DNA from: Pyrrhosoma nymphula
Taxonomy: Eukaryota; Arthropoda; Insecta; Odonata; Coenagrionidae
Length of the DNA stretch: 64,000 nt
Direction: 5' to 3'
NCBI GenBank assembly: GCA_963573305.1
Contig: OY754327.1
Coordinates: 181,296,386 to 181,360,385 of the forward strand
Every line of letters begins with the position of its first letter. The stretch's first letter is position 1. The notes beneath the pieces are model-generated. The model worked only from the letters and a program-made list of their open reading frames with translations. It was not told where the DNA came from and made no database searches. The translations under genes were made by a program, and so were the position numbers. Shown one piece after another: positions 24,501-39,500 of the stretch.

Positions 24501-27500
24501 AGGTTCTTGAAAGGTCAACCGTCATGTTACTCACCTCATCTAAGGTTAGAGTGGAAGATTCTGTGTTGTTGAAGTATCTAAATTCAAGCCATGTATTTTT
24601 TCTATAATGTGAGTTCAAGTTGAAATATCACTCTCTGAAATAGGCATGCCTTCGCCATCCAGACTGTCCATCTGCAAGGGAAAATCGTGACACTGTTTTC
24701 TGTCAGATGAGGAGGGCCATGGATCTCATACACTATGTTGTTAAGGATGGAGTTTTGTCAGCTTCAGAGGGCAGTCGAAGGCCTCCAGGAGCTTCCTCAT
24801 CTTCCTCATCACCCTCTCCATCTCCTTCTCCACTCTTCCTTGCACCAGCTGCTGAACACAGGCTCCTGCTCCAACATGGCCGCAGAGCCTCAGAGGTATT
24901 TGCTTTTCCTCTCACTGCAGTTCTCCATTCACAACATTCTCATAGTGGTATTTTCTCTCATTATATTATATTTTTGATCACTCATTTTAATTATTTAGCC
25001 ATTCATTGACACCTCAAGTCATAAAATGGAGACTCCTTTGACTAAAAGATAGTTATAGAATATGCAATTGCTAATCAGCTACCCAGATGAGGTGTTTCTG
25101 TGCACCTGAAGAACTGAATCACCTGGAATTTCTCATTTCTTGGGAATAGGAGGGAGGCACCTCTGTTACTGACCACGAGGTCGCTTGCAACCTCATGGTC
25201 CAACCTCAATTCCTGCAGTGCAAGCAGGTCGCTTGCAACCTCAATTCCCTGCAGTGCAAGCAGGGGAGGGAGCTTTGGTACCCGAAAATGTAAGGGAAAT
25301 GTGCCGAATATTGTTTGACACGTCAAAATTGGCTAAAATATAGAGTAAAAGTTTGTAGCCCAAAAATGTAGGTACCTATCATTAGGAGAAAAAGGTTATC
25401 ATTTAGTCATGTGGGCTATGGTTGTGGCCTGCTCAGACTGGCTTCCATTTGCGGGCCATATACTATCCTGCAACAACTTGCCGCAAACAGGCAAGTGAGG
25501 CATTTAAGGACATCATAATGGGAAGCTTCTGAAAATCACAAGTGTTAAGAGTCATTGTATGTAAAATGGCATGCAAAAGAAAAACTATGGGCCACCCAAG
25601 TGGCCCACATACCTACTGTATGGTTAAATACAGTCACCAAGATTATCACTTCATGAACACAGTGTCATTCATGCGATGTAGCTATCATTTAAATATGCCA
25701 GAAAATATCCCAGGACTCATCCTGAACGTCAAGCATCACGACCCCTTGGAATTGTCAGCAGTTGGCATTTTCAATAAGCTCTTACACCACAGTATCCATC
25801 ATGGCTGTACGTGAGAAAGCCATTTATGTGAAACAATGTTTACATGCATCTCTTATGGATGCATTTATAATGTGTAAAATATCAATCTTAGTGAAGTTAT
25901 TGGTGGCGGCCGATACTTGGAATACCATTGTAGGAAAAAAATTAAATGCTGTGCACAGTTCCACTGGAGAAATTTGTTTATTGAGTCAACATGTTTCACT
26001 GCACTGCAGCATCATCAGGACACAAGTCTTGATGATGCTGCAATGCAATGAAACATGTTGACTCAATAAACAAATTTCTCTAGTAGAATTGTGCACAGCA
26101 TTTAATTTTTTTTCCATCAATCTTGGTGTTGAGTGCAGAAGTGAGCATGTTGCGTCACCTTAGATACTGATGAATAAACAAATCAATTTTTCTGTTAGTG
26201 AACTTGTTCGGGCTCCAAAAACATGTGGCTCAGATACCATTAATGCATCCTCTGTATGTGACCTCTTTCATGGAAATTTCTTCTAATGTGGCAGGAGGAA
26301 GACTGGGAGGCTGGGCGCACCGCACATTCTGCTCTCCGCCAGTTGGAAGACCTAGCGTCAACTGTTCGGCTCACTGGCATGAGTGGAATGCCTGATGGCT
26401 CTCCTCCACGGATTCGGAGGAGTCATCACCTTTGTGGGCATTCTGATGATGGATTGCCTCCAGAGGATGTGAGTGGAAGCTGTTCTTCATGTGTGATAAT
26501 GAGTAGATACATTCATTTTTAAACAGTATTTCCACTAGCTGCTGTTTATAAGATATAAATGCATTTTAAATTGCCGTTACCAGCAAAAGAAACTAAACAT
26601 ATATACGTAGTAAAATTAGTAAATCATTCCCCTTTCCTTGCTTAAAAATAAAATTTATAGTTATATAGCTCCTTCTAATAAAGGAGTAAAATATTGAAAA
26701 AAAAGTGGATGAATTTAATTCATTTATTGGTAAAATATTATCCTACACTATGATTTTTTTTTCTAAATGCCACTTCTTAATGCACCCAAGCCTAAAATAG
26801 GACTCTTTAAAATTTCCTTTAAAAATATTCCTCATTTCAAGAGGAAACAACATAAATCTACTAGGATAAATGGAGTCACATTAGTTGATGGATGTACTCA
26901 TTTACTCTTCTTTGCTTTCTGTGAAAATCACCAAACACAAAAGTGAAAACCCTAATGCTATTACGAATTTCAATACTACCCTTAATGTGAGTAATTTCAG
27001 CCTTGTCAATGATTCACCGCAGCCCTATCCCAGTTATCACACAATGTTTATTTTCTATTACTTTGAACTATGCTGATGTTTCCTTGAACAGTTAACATGG
27101 TTCTGTCCTCTGGGCCATTGATTCTGCCATTTCCTTGAATGTCACTTTTTAAATGGACAAAAGTACCATGGTTTTCGTTAGAGTGCAATATTGGCTTGCC
27201 AATATACTGTGCATCAATGTAAAATGGGTGCCATAAATCAGAATAGACTAGTTCATATATTTCAAGCTTATGCCACAAAAGTACTCCAATTTTTTACAGA
27301 TTGATGGATAGCTGGTTATTAATTTGGTTCTCATCTATTTACTTGGTGTGACCAAAGTTCATCCTCTTGTCATTTCTTCATAACTGGTAACATTCTTTCT
27401 TGGCCCACTCATTTCTCACACAAATCTCTCCTGGTGTCAAAACCACACTTCTCTAGTGCCCCATGCCCTCCAAACTTAGTCAACATGTACCTACATATTT

Positions 27501-30500
27501 TATAAAGTAAGGAGGAATGTATCATTCGTGCTTGTTTAAGCATTCTATGGTTTCGAAGAATCTCTGATGGATTCCCTGAATACAATCATCACCTCAGACC
27601 TACTTGTTGAACCCCAATTCTTAGTGAAATATTCCTGAGCCCTGACATGTTAGCACCATAATAGAATTACTGCAATATTTTATATGGGTACAAAACACCT
27701 TTAATAAATCCTGATTCTCTGTCTTATTAGACGATAAATACTTCAATAACCTTTCAAAAATAAGAGTGAGTACTGAACAGCCCGAGCTAATAGGGGTAAT
27801 CAGCTTATCGTTTTGAAGCTATAGTAAATAAAACATAGCTTAAAAAATATTTCGGGTATCTTTTGCAATAATCTTCAAGTAGACTATAAAATATTTTAAA
27901 AGAGTAAATAAAATACTCTCCACCCAGAGATTATATTCTTGTAATACCTTTCCAAGTGTTATTTTAGAAAAGCTTGATTCCCTAAACACACATTTATCAT
28001 AGCTGTCATTGTGGTCAATTGATATTAAAATACATACCTGCTTTCTTGATACTCCTATTTTTAAATAAGTATTTCATAACCATAACCTTCTTTGGTTTCC
28101 TGATTGGGTAGAAGACTTAAGTATATATGTACTTACAATGATGGTGACAACAACAAAAATATTCATTAGGATTAAATAATGATTTTTTGTTTGCCAAAAT
28201 GAATACAGAAAATTTCTAGTTGGAACAATTTTTTAGGTTTCACCAAGAAATGTTTACATTATTATAATTTTTCATTGCTGAAAATAGTTATGGCCCCTGT
28301 AGATTGATTCTTTTAAAAGTGGCCAAGTGGAATGAATAATTAATTTCATAACTTGATAATTAGAAGCCTGATTATTTTAATTTATTGCTCATATTAATCT
28401 AAAAGTATCAATTGTCAAAGTTCAAGTTTTCAGAAAAGTGCTCCATCAAATATTGGCTATAACTTTTTGATTTCATTCTTTATAGCTGAAAATGCCTTTC
28501 AAGACATTTTATCACCATATTGGTCGTATCTCTCCTAGTAATTTGTGAGCACTTAAAAAAAAAGCCAGGAATAAAAATTTTAAATGAGGGAATAGCTTCC
28601 CTAAATGCATCATGGCATATCTCCATTTACCTGCGAGTCGTGGAGCTGTGATCCCAATTCACAGGACTCTCTGGAGGAGCGCAGTCCAACGCCGGAGGAG
28701 GTGGTGCCTGGAGTAGGGAGGGGAGGTGACAGCACTCGGGAACGCTTAAAGGCTGCTCTGGATGCTGTTGTGGAGAGGACTCAGGATTTCACGGACTCTG
28801 CATACACAAGTCACGAGCATCGTGAAGGCATCCTTTTACTCTGTGACCGTGCCCGTCTGCAGCTAAATGCTCTGATGCATGAAGCAGAGGTTTGTGACTA
28901 GTATGATTGAGAGTAGAGCCACATTTACAGTTTTCTCAAAAATACTCTTAATTGTAAGTGGGAAGAAAAAATAAATTACTTTTATTCATAAAATATGTTT
29001 TCAATTTCTAAATATGTACAATGTTATCATGATTGACAAAACACAGGTTTCAAATTTTTTAATGCAATTGTTGAAAAAACTGATTAGGAAAGATACAGTG
29101 ACATCTAACGAAACTGTTTGAATGTTGAATAGGAGCTGACTTTATTCAGCAAAGTCTGTCATTTTCTACACTCACAAATATTTCTGAGAAAACAAATGTG
29201 CTTGCAGCCATTCTACCCCTTAAATATATCTGAACTACAAGAACTAACAGTGCATATAAATGAACACTTATTTATGTACAACAAACCCCTGTCCTTCCCA
29301 AATACTCGGGTTGAAAGTTTCATTGAGTAAATTCCTATAATGAACATGTGTGATCTGCTAATTATGGTTTAACCTTTATCATATGCCATTAAAATCTTTT
29401 AAAGTGGCATAGCCAGCTGGAGCTTTTCTCCGATCTTTAAAATTTTTAACAATTGATGGTATCTGAAGTTACCATTTGTCTTACTGGACCATGAATTAAG
29501 GAGTGCATGAAGTGCCATTCTTACCCGAAAGGTTAGATGAAAAGCACATTATATTAAGAGGCATTTCAAACTTGAGAAAAATCTGGGAAAATTGTTTCAG
29601 TTTTGTGTTGGCCTGCATCTTCTTTTTCTCCTTACTGCCTCTATGGGTTCTTCTCCAGTAGTCTCTTCCTTCCAGGACTCCTTGGGTGCACACCAACTAG
29701 ATGCAGCAACTGGTGCTCTGCTCCAAGTAACAGCAGACCTTAGGTCACTCCTCCGGCGAGCAACCTTAGAGAGGGCATCTGATCTCCTGTCTGGTATGGG
29801 AGACCCTACTTCAGGTACAGGTGTGGTTGCTGAAATGGTGGCAGCTTTGAGGAATGTGGCACAAGCAGGTGATTCTAGGCGCCTTGATGAGGTGTCTGAG
29901 AGGTTTGCTGAGTATGTGGACCATGTTGTAGAGGTAATTATTACAAATGGTAATTGAATTAGCCAATAATGGCTAAGGGAAATTTCATTCCAGAATTCTA
30001 ATTAAGGAATTAACGGATTTATGGGATTATCCAAAAACTGAAATCATGCTTAATGCCTCAATATTTACTGATGAGCTGAAAAATAGTGACTTTAATGATC
30101 ATCTAATGAAAAATCAGGAATAAATTTGTATAAATCATTAAGTTTAGCTTGAATGTCTCATTCATTTCACAACACAGTATCAACAGCCCTCTAGAGGCTT
30201 AAGCCTGGCTGTAGTGATATTTGTGATGCTAAAAATTTCAATGGTTCAAGTTCGGAGTTAGAAGAAATGTTACATGAAGATGGGATCAGAATTCAGAGCC
30301 AAGTCAAAACTGGTTATACCTTATTTTTCAGTATCCAGACCAAAATATAAAGATATACCAAAGATAACTTCTCAAATGTAATCATTTATTTTTCAGGTCG
30401 TGAAGCTTCTAAGGCATGTGGCTCCTTCAGATTCACTACAGGTATATGCTAAGCATTCAGAGATAGGCTTACGTACTTATGGACCACAAGTTGTTACTGC

Positions 30501-33500
30501 TGCTCAATCATTAGCAAGACATCCTACGTCAAAAATTGCTAAGGAAAATCTAGAAGGTATGGATTAAATACAAAGACAAAACCTGAAATGTTATCCGGTT
30601 TAATAAGGTATAATATGCCATAGAAAAATATAATTTTTGTAGAAACACCCAGCTGGCACAAGGAGTGATCTATCCCATTTATATTTGACGACTATCCGGG
30701 GAAATCTAAGAAAGCATATCCCTCAACCGATAGGATATCCAGAATTTTAGGGATAGGAGGGGGGTGGAAATGGAAGATTAGAGGGATATCTGAGGGATAG
30801 ATGTCCTCTATCCAGGGGATAGCCTATCCCCTTACTGTCGATTGGCTATGGAATAGCCACTGACACTACAGCTCCAACGATTCTAGTGCTACTACCAGCC
30901 AAAAAGGAACTCATGAGCTTCAAACAGAGCCATCTGGTGGACAATGTGGGTACTTACTTAAGCTATCTATCAGCCCTCCGACACCTTTGTCATAATTTTT
31001 TAAAATGAATAAGCCAACCTCAGGAAATAATTTTTTTTCAGAAATTAGTTCATTGACATAAGATTCACTTAAAATAATGAAAGCAGTAGCATTATTAACA
31101 ATTCAGGCATTGTATTCAACAATGTTGGCTGGGCTTAAATGGCTTTAATGATGCACTCATATGATTTCAAATTGATCTGAAAAAATAAACATGCAATAAA
31201 TTTGTTACATTCCATCGTTCTAGTCTTAAAAAATTACAGAATTTGAATACATATCTATAATTAAAAAGGATGATTCTTTATCACACAATTTGGACATTAA
31301 TGGTGACTCATGTAAGCATCAACTGGGTTCACTTAACATGGGAAATTCATGCATACTTTAAAAGGATCGTTTCAACATGGTAATTTCGTAAACAGTTTAA
31401 TAAATATAATATAGGCACTTTAAGATTTAGAACTGGAGATATGTCTTCACTCAAAAAATATGGCAACTATGCCGTCCAACAATGATCGACACGAATGCCA
31501 TTTTGACAGAATATTATAACTTTTATACATGATACATTAACAAATATATATATATAAATAATAAAATTCCAAGTTCATAAGACAAAGAAATCAATTTTGG
31601 ATTGCTTTAAACCATCACAGCAAAGACATGTGGTGAATAAAGAATCTTTGTTGATAATAGTGGGAAATCAGAATTTATTTATTCATAAGAAGTTTTATCC
31701 TACCCTTCATTGCAAAAGCAAAGCCAGAAAAAGGTGATGAGTTTTCCGCAGTTCCTCCCTAATTGCAGAAAAGCAAGCATCAACATTCAGTCAGTCAACA
31801 ATCAGGCAATGTGCTTCCCCTCTCTGTCTGTGTTCGTTCCATTTTTAATCTGCGCATCACGGCTAATTATGTAACTGATCAAATAATATTACGAATATGT
31901 ATTGAATTAATTTTCATTGGTAAATATATTTTTATTTACCACTTTATATGTACCTAATAAAGCTCCATCTAATAGAATTTTAAATTCTGGCAATTGGGGA
32001 TAAATCATGCTAAATAATGGAGATTCTCTTCATAGCTAATCAGAAGTCAGTATATTGATACAGATTTGTGTTACCGATCACATCAATCTGAAGATATTGC
32101 CTGGAAATTTTTGTCATCATTTTTATGTTATAAATATTAAATAAAACATGCTTCTTCAAAAACACATTTCTATCCAAAAGACACTATGTTGTGTCACTGG
32201 ATAGGGTGATTTGGGGATACAAACGAGATAAGAATGCTTATCCTCAGTATATGCTTATTTTCTTCCGAAGAACATATCCCTTGTGTCGGCAGGGCAGCAG
32301 CTCAAATTCAGTTGACCTCAGCTTTATGATAGATGCACATAATGATTGATTCACTGTCTGATCTGCTTAGTGGAGAAGATTATAGCAAACAAATAATTTC
32401 ATTATAGTTTCGCACATACCCCTTTCTCCTGTACCAATCCACTTCATTGTTGTTCACTATTTCTTAGTTCATCCCAGTAAGCATTATCTCTGCTTGCAGG
32501 ATCATTAGAAACTTAGCTTGCATTAGCTGGTCTGTTTTTAATGATATGTACACATACAGGAGAAGGCCACTGAATGGGTTATTGCGAGAGGGTCACCTTA
32601 TCATCAGCAGCCATCAATCTGAAGATTGGTTAGCTGCAGCTCTCTAATTCACTCTCCTATCAGCCAACCGCTTCATTCCTACATAATTTTCCACTCTGAC
32701 ATCCTTCATAATTTGTCTGATGTACAGACAGTCCCCGAGTTGCGTAAGCCTCGAGTTAAGTAAATTCGTACTTACGTAAGTGGCAACCTTACTCAAAAAA
32801 GATGAGAATTACGAAAGTAACGGATTTGGAAGGATGGTTGCCTACTTTCAAGGAGCGCATGTGCCTTAATGTTAGTAAGAGCTGGCCTCCCCCATATTTC
32901 TCCAAATTGACCGTAATCTTGGAAGCACGGACTCAGTTACAGAGTAATTTTCGACTCCTTGTTTTTCGACTTCTGTAAATTTCGACTTGGCATGCTCTTG
33001 GCGACATAAGGAGTGTCGAGAGGTTGGATAATTAAGAAATAATTAGGCCGGAATACCCAGGAACATCATGAATATATATTCTTCCCAAAACAAGGTGCAT
33101 AGTATAAAAGTATAACATCACTTACGTTCTACGATGAGAGAGAGGAAGAGAGAGAGCCGGGCACCGGGATGCAATCACTCTTTGGGGATGGCACGACTGG
33201 GCGACAGCGGAACAGTGGCGGACGTGGGCACGGCAAGCGTATCCCCAATCGTCAGCTGTGGTACGGAGCAGAACCGGAGGGGAAGACGAGGAAGCGAGAG
33301 ACACAGGCACGGCGAGCGTTACCCTGGCAGAACCTTCGTCTCTCGAGGACGGGTGACGGGGGGTGGTCAGATCGTCTAGCCGAAGTCACGGCAAGTGTAA
33401 CAAGCCTCGTGCTAGACGTGGTCATGACATGCATGGCCCAACTGACCCCGGTGCCTTGCCGGTCGCCGAATTTATTCCCGCTCCTGGGAGTGACCCTTGC

Positions 33501-36500
33501 CCTCTGACAGGTGCAGCCAGGAGTCATACTCAGGGAAGCCAGGATTTCCCAGCCTAGGTCACCGGCCATCGGTACCGATATTGGGAACTAGTCATGCCCT
33601 TGTGGAGTCATGCCCGGTATCTAATTTCCACGAATTAGACGGTGCATAAGGCACTCATCGTTCGGGTGGATGCTCGGCACGGTAGCATGGCGAGTGCATG
33701 CCCTCAACAATACTGGTTTTAACCAATGGATATTTCTGCGAGACTGCCCAAAATGAGTCAGTTTTGCCGTGATTCTTGACTGGATCCCATAAATTCTGGA
33801 TGTCATACATATCTCAAATGAGATGATGTTACACTCACTTTCATTAATATACTAAAAGTAATCACTCTGAAATGCAAATTAAATTTGAAAATATGCACTC
33901 CTAAGTTATTGTTATGGGCTCATCTGTTAACAATGGGGTCAGGTGGAGAGGAGTATAATGCTGCTCACTCTTCTAGCAGACAACATGTCAATAAAAGAAG
34001 TGTTTCAGAGTTATCAGTTTTATTTGCTTCTTTGTTATTTTAAAGGGTCATTTTGTTTTATTCTAAGAGTTTGAATGAAGAAGAAAAGAAAGTCTTGGGA
34101 TTCAGCGAAGAAATTTGAAATTATTCAAGCTAGTGAATGAAAGACCAGGAATAAAACAGAAATCGGCCAACACTTTGGTTTGGCATAATTGAAAAAGTTA
34201 ACAATTAAAAAAAAGGAAAAAAAATTACTACTGCTTCACATTAAACATTCTGTGGGGATTAGTGCTAGCTTCTTTAAAAACTGCAATAGGCTGAGACTAT
34301 CACTTCGGAATCTTCAAGTTAGACATTTCTTGTGAGAAAGTTATTCCTTATACGATACATGCATGTTTTAGGATGCAGGGTTCAGGATAAATGAAATTAT
34401 ACTCTCAAAAGAAGAATTAAAGGGTGATGAGATATTGTACCTGACAGCTGGAAGGTTGTGTCAAGCATTATGGACATTGACTGATCATTTGACAATTATG
34501 CAGAGGTACAGTAACTAACAGTGTGGTGTATTAACCGAAAAGGAACTAGTAGAAAAACAATAATTGTGGCAGTTAATGATCTGATGATGAGAGTGTTGTA
34601 AAATCTTGTAACATTCCAAGTAGTGACACTCTCATCCAAGCGTTAGGTGTAATATGTAAATGCTTTGTCACAAAACACTCAGCGAAGAACTGAAAACAAA
34701 ACATTGTGTCTAACTTATTTTTCATGAGGTAAATGCTTTGTTTGTTATTTCATTTGAAGACATTTTTAAGACTTCCCTTTCTTTCTTTCTTGCATCAACA
34801 TACCCAAATAGGAAGCAACTGCATAAATGCAGTTGCTTCCTATTTGGGCAGGTTGATATAAGGAGGCAAAAAATGGTAAGTCAAGCATAAATTAGAGTAG
34901 CCATGTTTGTGTTTGGTACATGACTGCTTCAAGCATCAGTCTTCAACTTCAACCACTATTGACCAAGGGTATATAAATACAACCATTGACAAGAGCAACA
35001 TCAACAAAGACAGGTTTCACCTTCAGCCGTTTGGGAATGTTTGCCACAGCTCAACTACAAACATAAGGCAAGAACAAACTGGTGATTGAAGTTTTGCTGG
35101 AAACAATGGTTTTTATCTCTTTCTACCAGAAATTCACATAAATGTAAAGTTCTGGAAGACATTTATAAAATGTTGCCATTACTTTTTTGCAGTTAATTGC
35201 ATTTTAGTATTACAAGGTATAGTTATGTTAAGTTCCCTAGTTTATAGGTTAGGTTCCCTAGGTAAAGTTATGTTAAGTTCCCTAGTTTTGCATTTTAGTA
35301 TATTTAAAAAAGCTAGCAACAGACAATAATATGAGCTTAGTTATGAGTTTCAGATAGATGGTTCACGAGTTCACTTCGTGGAATGATGACATGATAGTTA
35401 TGAGTTAGTAATAAGTTAGACCATGCAATGAGAGAAAGCAAGAACTCACAAATGTTCAAATGCATGCGAGAGTGCTCAAAGTGAAAATATTTGTTCCCGT
35501 AGACGGGCGGCTCCCAACCTATGGTTCTCATACTCTGAGGACTACATACTTGGTGGTTTAGGGGTATGCAAAAAAAGTTGACAATGTCATAAGTAAGGGA
35601 GAAATAGCTGCTAGGTTATAAATAAGATATTTTTTCTAATACCAGGAGTACTATTATGGGAAATGGGTGGCTGAAGGGTATGAAAATTGCTGCCTTACAC
35701 TAAATATTGAGGATCCTATTGATGGTTAGAATGAAACAACTAATTGATGGTTCAAGTTGACGACCAATCCCAGACTAGACTTAAAGCTTTCATGGAAAAA
35801 TTTTATCAGTGAAATAATGTAAGCATATTGTTGGCTGAAGGAAAATATCTGGTGTTTATTAGTAGCATATGATAGTATTATCCTAAAAAATTGGATGGTA
35901 TTGGTTCCACATTAATACCTCAAGAAGTTCTCATAATTTCATGCATGCCAATTAGAGAGGAACTTTTATAAGTTGTTGAACAATCTGAATCCCTGATGTG
36001 AGAGTGGAGAAGTAGAATCAAGAGTAGGTACTCTCTCTGGATCTTAAGTAAATTACTTGTATGTGAAATTGAGCAGGTAGGCAAACACTTTTGGTTTTAA
36101 ATTTTCAATCCCATAGGATTTATTTTCTGAGAATGTAGCCAGCCCACAAAATATGCTTAGTGATGTAACACTGTAGAACCTCCTCACAAGGATCTTTGGG
36201 AAAAACCAGGAAGTGAGGGGGCATGAGTACCATCGAACGGGAGAAGTATATGACAGGCTTTTCAAATGATGCGGAAGATGTAAACTACTACTGCAGGGAA
36301 GAGGGTTTTCTAAGGAAACAAAGATACAAAAAACGATTCCAAAGGAAGATGTGGGAAGAAAGACCTCGATTGTGAGTGGATGGAGTTTACTCTTCCTCTC
36401 ACTGATATTTCCAAGTGTTATTCATGCCCAATGTTTGCTGTTAGCCAATGTAGCATGCATACTAACAAATTTAATAACAGATTGTTTTGCCGCATGGTTT

Positions 36501-39500
36501 ACCTGGGACTCACTCAAAGCAGCCTCTGGGAGACAGCATGTACTTTGGTAATGCTAGCCCATATGACCCTCTGCCTCCAGCAGGAAGGCCATTGAAGGCC
36601 TCCTTGCTAACCAATAATAAATGCTACATGACATTATAAAAAGGTTATACTTGTTGATTATACTACTTTTAAGATCACTGAGTGATATTAGTGTTAAACA
36701 ATGCTAAAAAAAATGTTGCACATTTAGACTCAATCTGCACATCACAGTGCGCTGTCAAATTTCATGTATACTGCTGAATATACCACGAATATTTACTACT
36801 CCTTGTATTCTAATATTTTATAACTGCAATACATCACAAGTTTGTGAACTAAAGGAATTAATCAACTTGTGCATCTTGATCATTCACTCAGTTTTGAGAG
36901 AACACTCTTTCATGCACAATGAAAAATATGTGCTTTGCCAAAGATGATAACTCAAGCATGATGAGGTGATAATGTAGAGGATAGCATCATAGAGTAAGCA
37001 TATGCATACTCTATGATAGCATCCAAGACTGCTCAGCTGCTGCCTGTCTTTTGAATAACTTCCTATGCACTTTGGCTGACACATAGATGCTTGGGGCTAC
37101 TGGCTGCAATTTTCAGATAGGCTTCAGCTGTCTTAAGGGTGGTTAGTCTGTAACTGTTTCTGCCCATTGCCAATGCCATTTGTCTCCCATGCGGCCTATA
37201 TGGACATTGGCAAGTACCGTATTTCTCCGAATATAAGTCGCACTCAAATATAAGCCACACCCCGTTTTTTGGGGTCTCAAACAGGGAAAAAATTTAATGT
37301 GCAAATTTCAGCCACACCCTTTTTAGTGCATCCCGTACTACCTACAGAAAGGTATTAGAATGTTATATCTGTTTTACATTACCTATGTAACATTGACACA
37401 ATGTTACCTATATTATTTTTTAATATATGAATAAATTGTGCACCAATTTGACATTTTTCAGCGTTATTTCTTACTTTCCCCATGGCTTAGGTGAGTTCAG
37501 CTGGCGTCCGCATGAATCCGAATGGCTGGTTTGCTCAAATCGGTCATTTTTACGAAAGTTCTCGAATTTAAGCTGCACCTCGAATATAGGCCGCACCCAA
37601 AAAAGTGCGGCTTATATTCAGAGAAATACGGTATATAAAACTAGTTTTTTACAACATAGAGGCCTACACAGTGCTCACCTCACAGTTTTACAACTTTTTT
37701 CTTCTGTGAGCATTGACAAATGTTAAATTTTTCAACTCTGGAAATGTGTGCCTAGGGTGAGATTCATTGCCAATCTAATTCACCAATGATACAGATAAAG
37801 CTGATTTTTTAAAAAGAAAAATAATCATTGAGAATGCCTGCCTGATTCTGTGCATAGGCCTACATGTGGGTCTCATAGTATCGAGGCTTCATAAAAAATG
37901 TTATCATTAACTGGAGATAACTTTGCATTTATAGAACATGCTAAGGCCCTGCGACCAGGATATGACTTTGTGATTGTGAAGTTTTCTTGGTATAGAGGTT
38001 TTTTGTAGAGAGGTTTTCCTGCATTAGTGTTCAAATGTTTTTTCCTAACATTGAAATTTGCTTAATTCTGGGTAACTATGCTAAGAAAACAACAGTGATT
38101 CCCACATAGCAAAGCAAGTCTGCTGCAGGCTTGTTGCAAGCTTTTCAGAGCAAGGGTGAAAGCTTGTTGCAAGCTTGCCATAGCAAGGTTCAATTTTGCT
38201 TGAAGATTGCTATGGCACCTTCATCAAATTCCTGCAAGGTTCCACTTCAAGTAGCAGGAATCTTACAGCACCTTGTCATGAAAAGATTGAACTTAATTGG
38301 AATCTTGCAGCAAGGTTGGCAAGATCATCACTCTGCCATGTAGATGAGAGCGATTGTTCTCAACTAGTCGGGAGCTTACATATATTGCACTGAGCATGCA
38401 CAGAGATTGCCAATGTTGGGATGGTTACAGCAAGCTTGCTGAAAGCTTGGCAGTCTTGGTAAGCTCTATGCAAGAATTTTTCAATATTACAGCACTATAG
38501 CATGCTATGAGGGTAATAAGCAGTTCAGTCTCATTGATATTTTATTATCTTTATTGAAATCTTCTGATTAATCTGTTTCAATCATTTCATTGTAGTTTTT
38601 GCTGATATGTGGCAATCATTGATGGGTGACGTGGCTCAAGTGGCTCAGGAGGTGACAGTTCAATGCCGGAATCGTGTGCCGGAAAAGCAAGTTTATATGT
38701 CTCTTCCTCGACCTGGGGTAAGTTAGTCAACATTTTTACATACAACAGCTTCAATATAAGAATATGACAATTTTATTCCTCAGTTTCATTGCTTTTATGG
38801 CAGTAACTATAGTCGGCCAACTTTTAAACTGTGCTGCCTTAATTTTAATGTACAATGTGGCCTGAGCAATAGTTACTAATCCATTGTGGGCTATAGTATT
38901 ATTATATTCATATTTAGATCATGCATATTAATTATGTGTATTCAATACAAGGATGAGTTTGACTCCTCATTTCGAGGTTTTTTAAGATCCTATGTCGAGG
39001 GCAGAAAGGCTGTTTAATTCCTTCAAATGAAAAACATTTCCTTCGACAGCTCTAGTTTTCTTTGGACTTTTTAATGATCAGAGTCTCATTGTTTTACATA
39101 ATTACTCTGACTCAGTTCATCCAGTTATTGACAGGCTAAAGTTAAGATTATGACTATATGAATGGAAGAAGAGGGGGTGAGGGGTGAGGCTCTGTACCAG
39201 AGAGTTCCTCCCTCCAGTTGAGGTCCCAGGGAGTGTATTCACTGCATTGGAGGCAGGCAACATTAGTAGCAGCCAGGATTCCATCATAGCATTTGCTTGG
39301 GCTGTGATTTCCATTGCATATGAGATATTTAGAGTTATTTGTGAGAGTGATTATGGAAAGAGGTAACAGACAATGAGTTTGGCTTTGGCGCTGGGAAAAG
39401 TTGAAGGTAAACATAAGCAAGGAAATTTCATCATCAATTGGGAACCTTTCAGTAAAATCCATTCTATTCCAGAAATTCTAAATATTCTGTTTGATCTCAA

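Noticed and set aside
33169..33507. Arg/Gly-rich open frame as a protein
   Set aside because: Open frames exist on both strands of the same GC-rich block and none shows a known motif.
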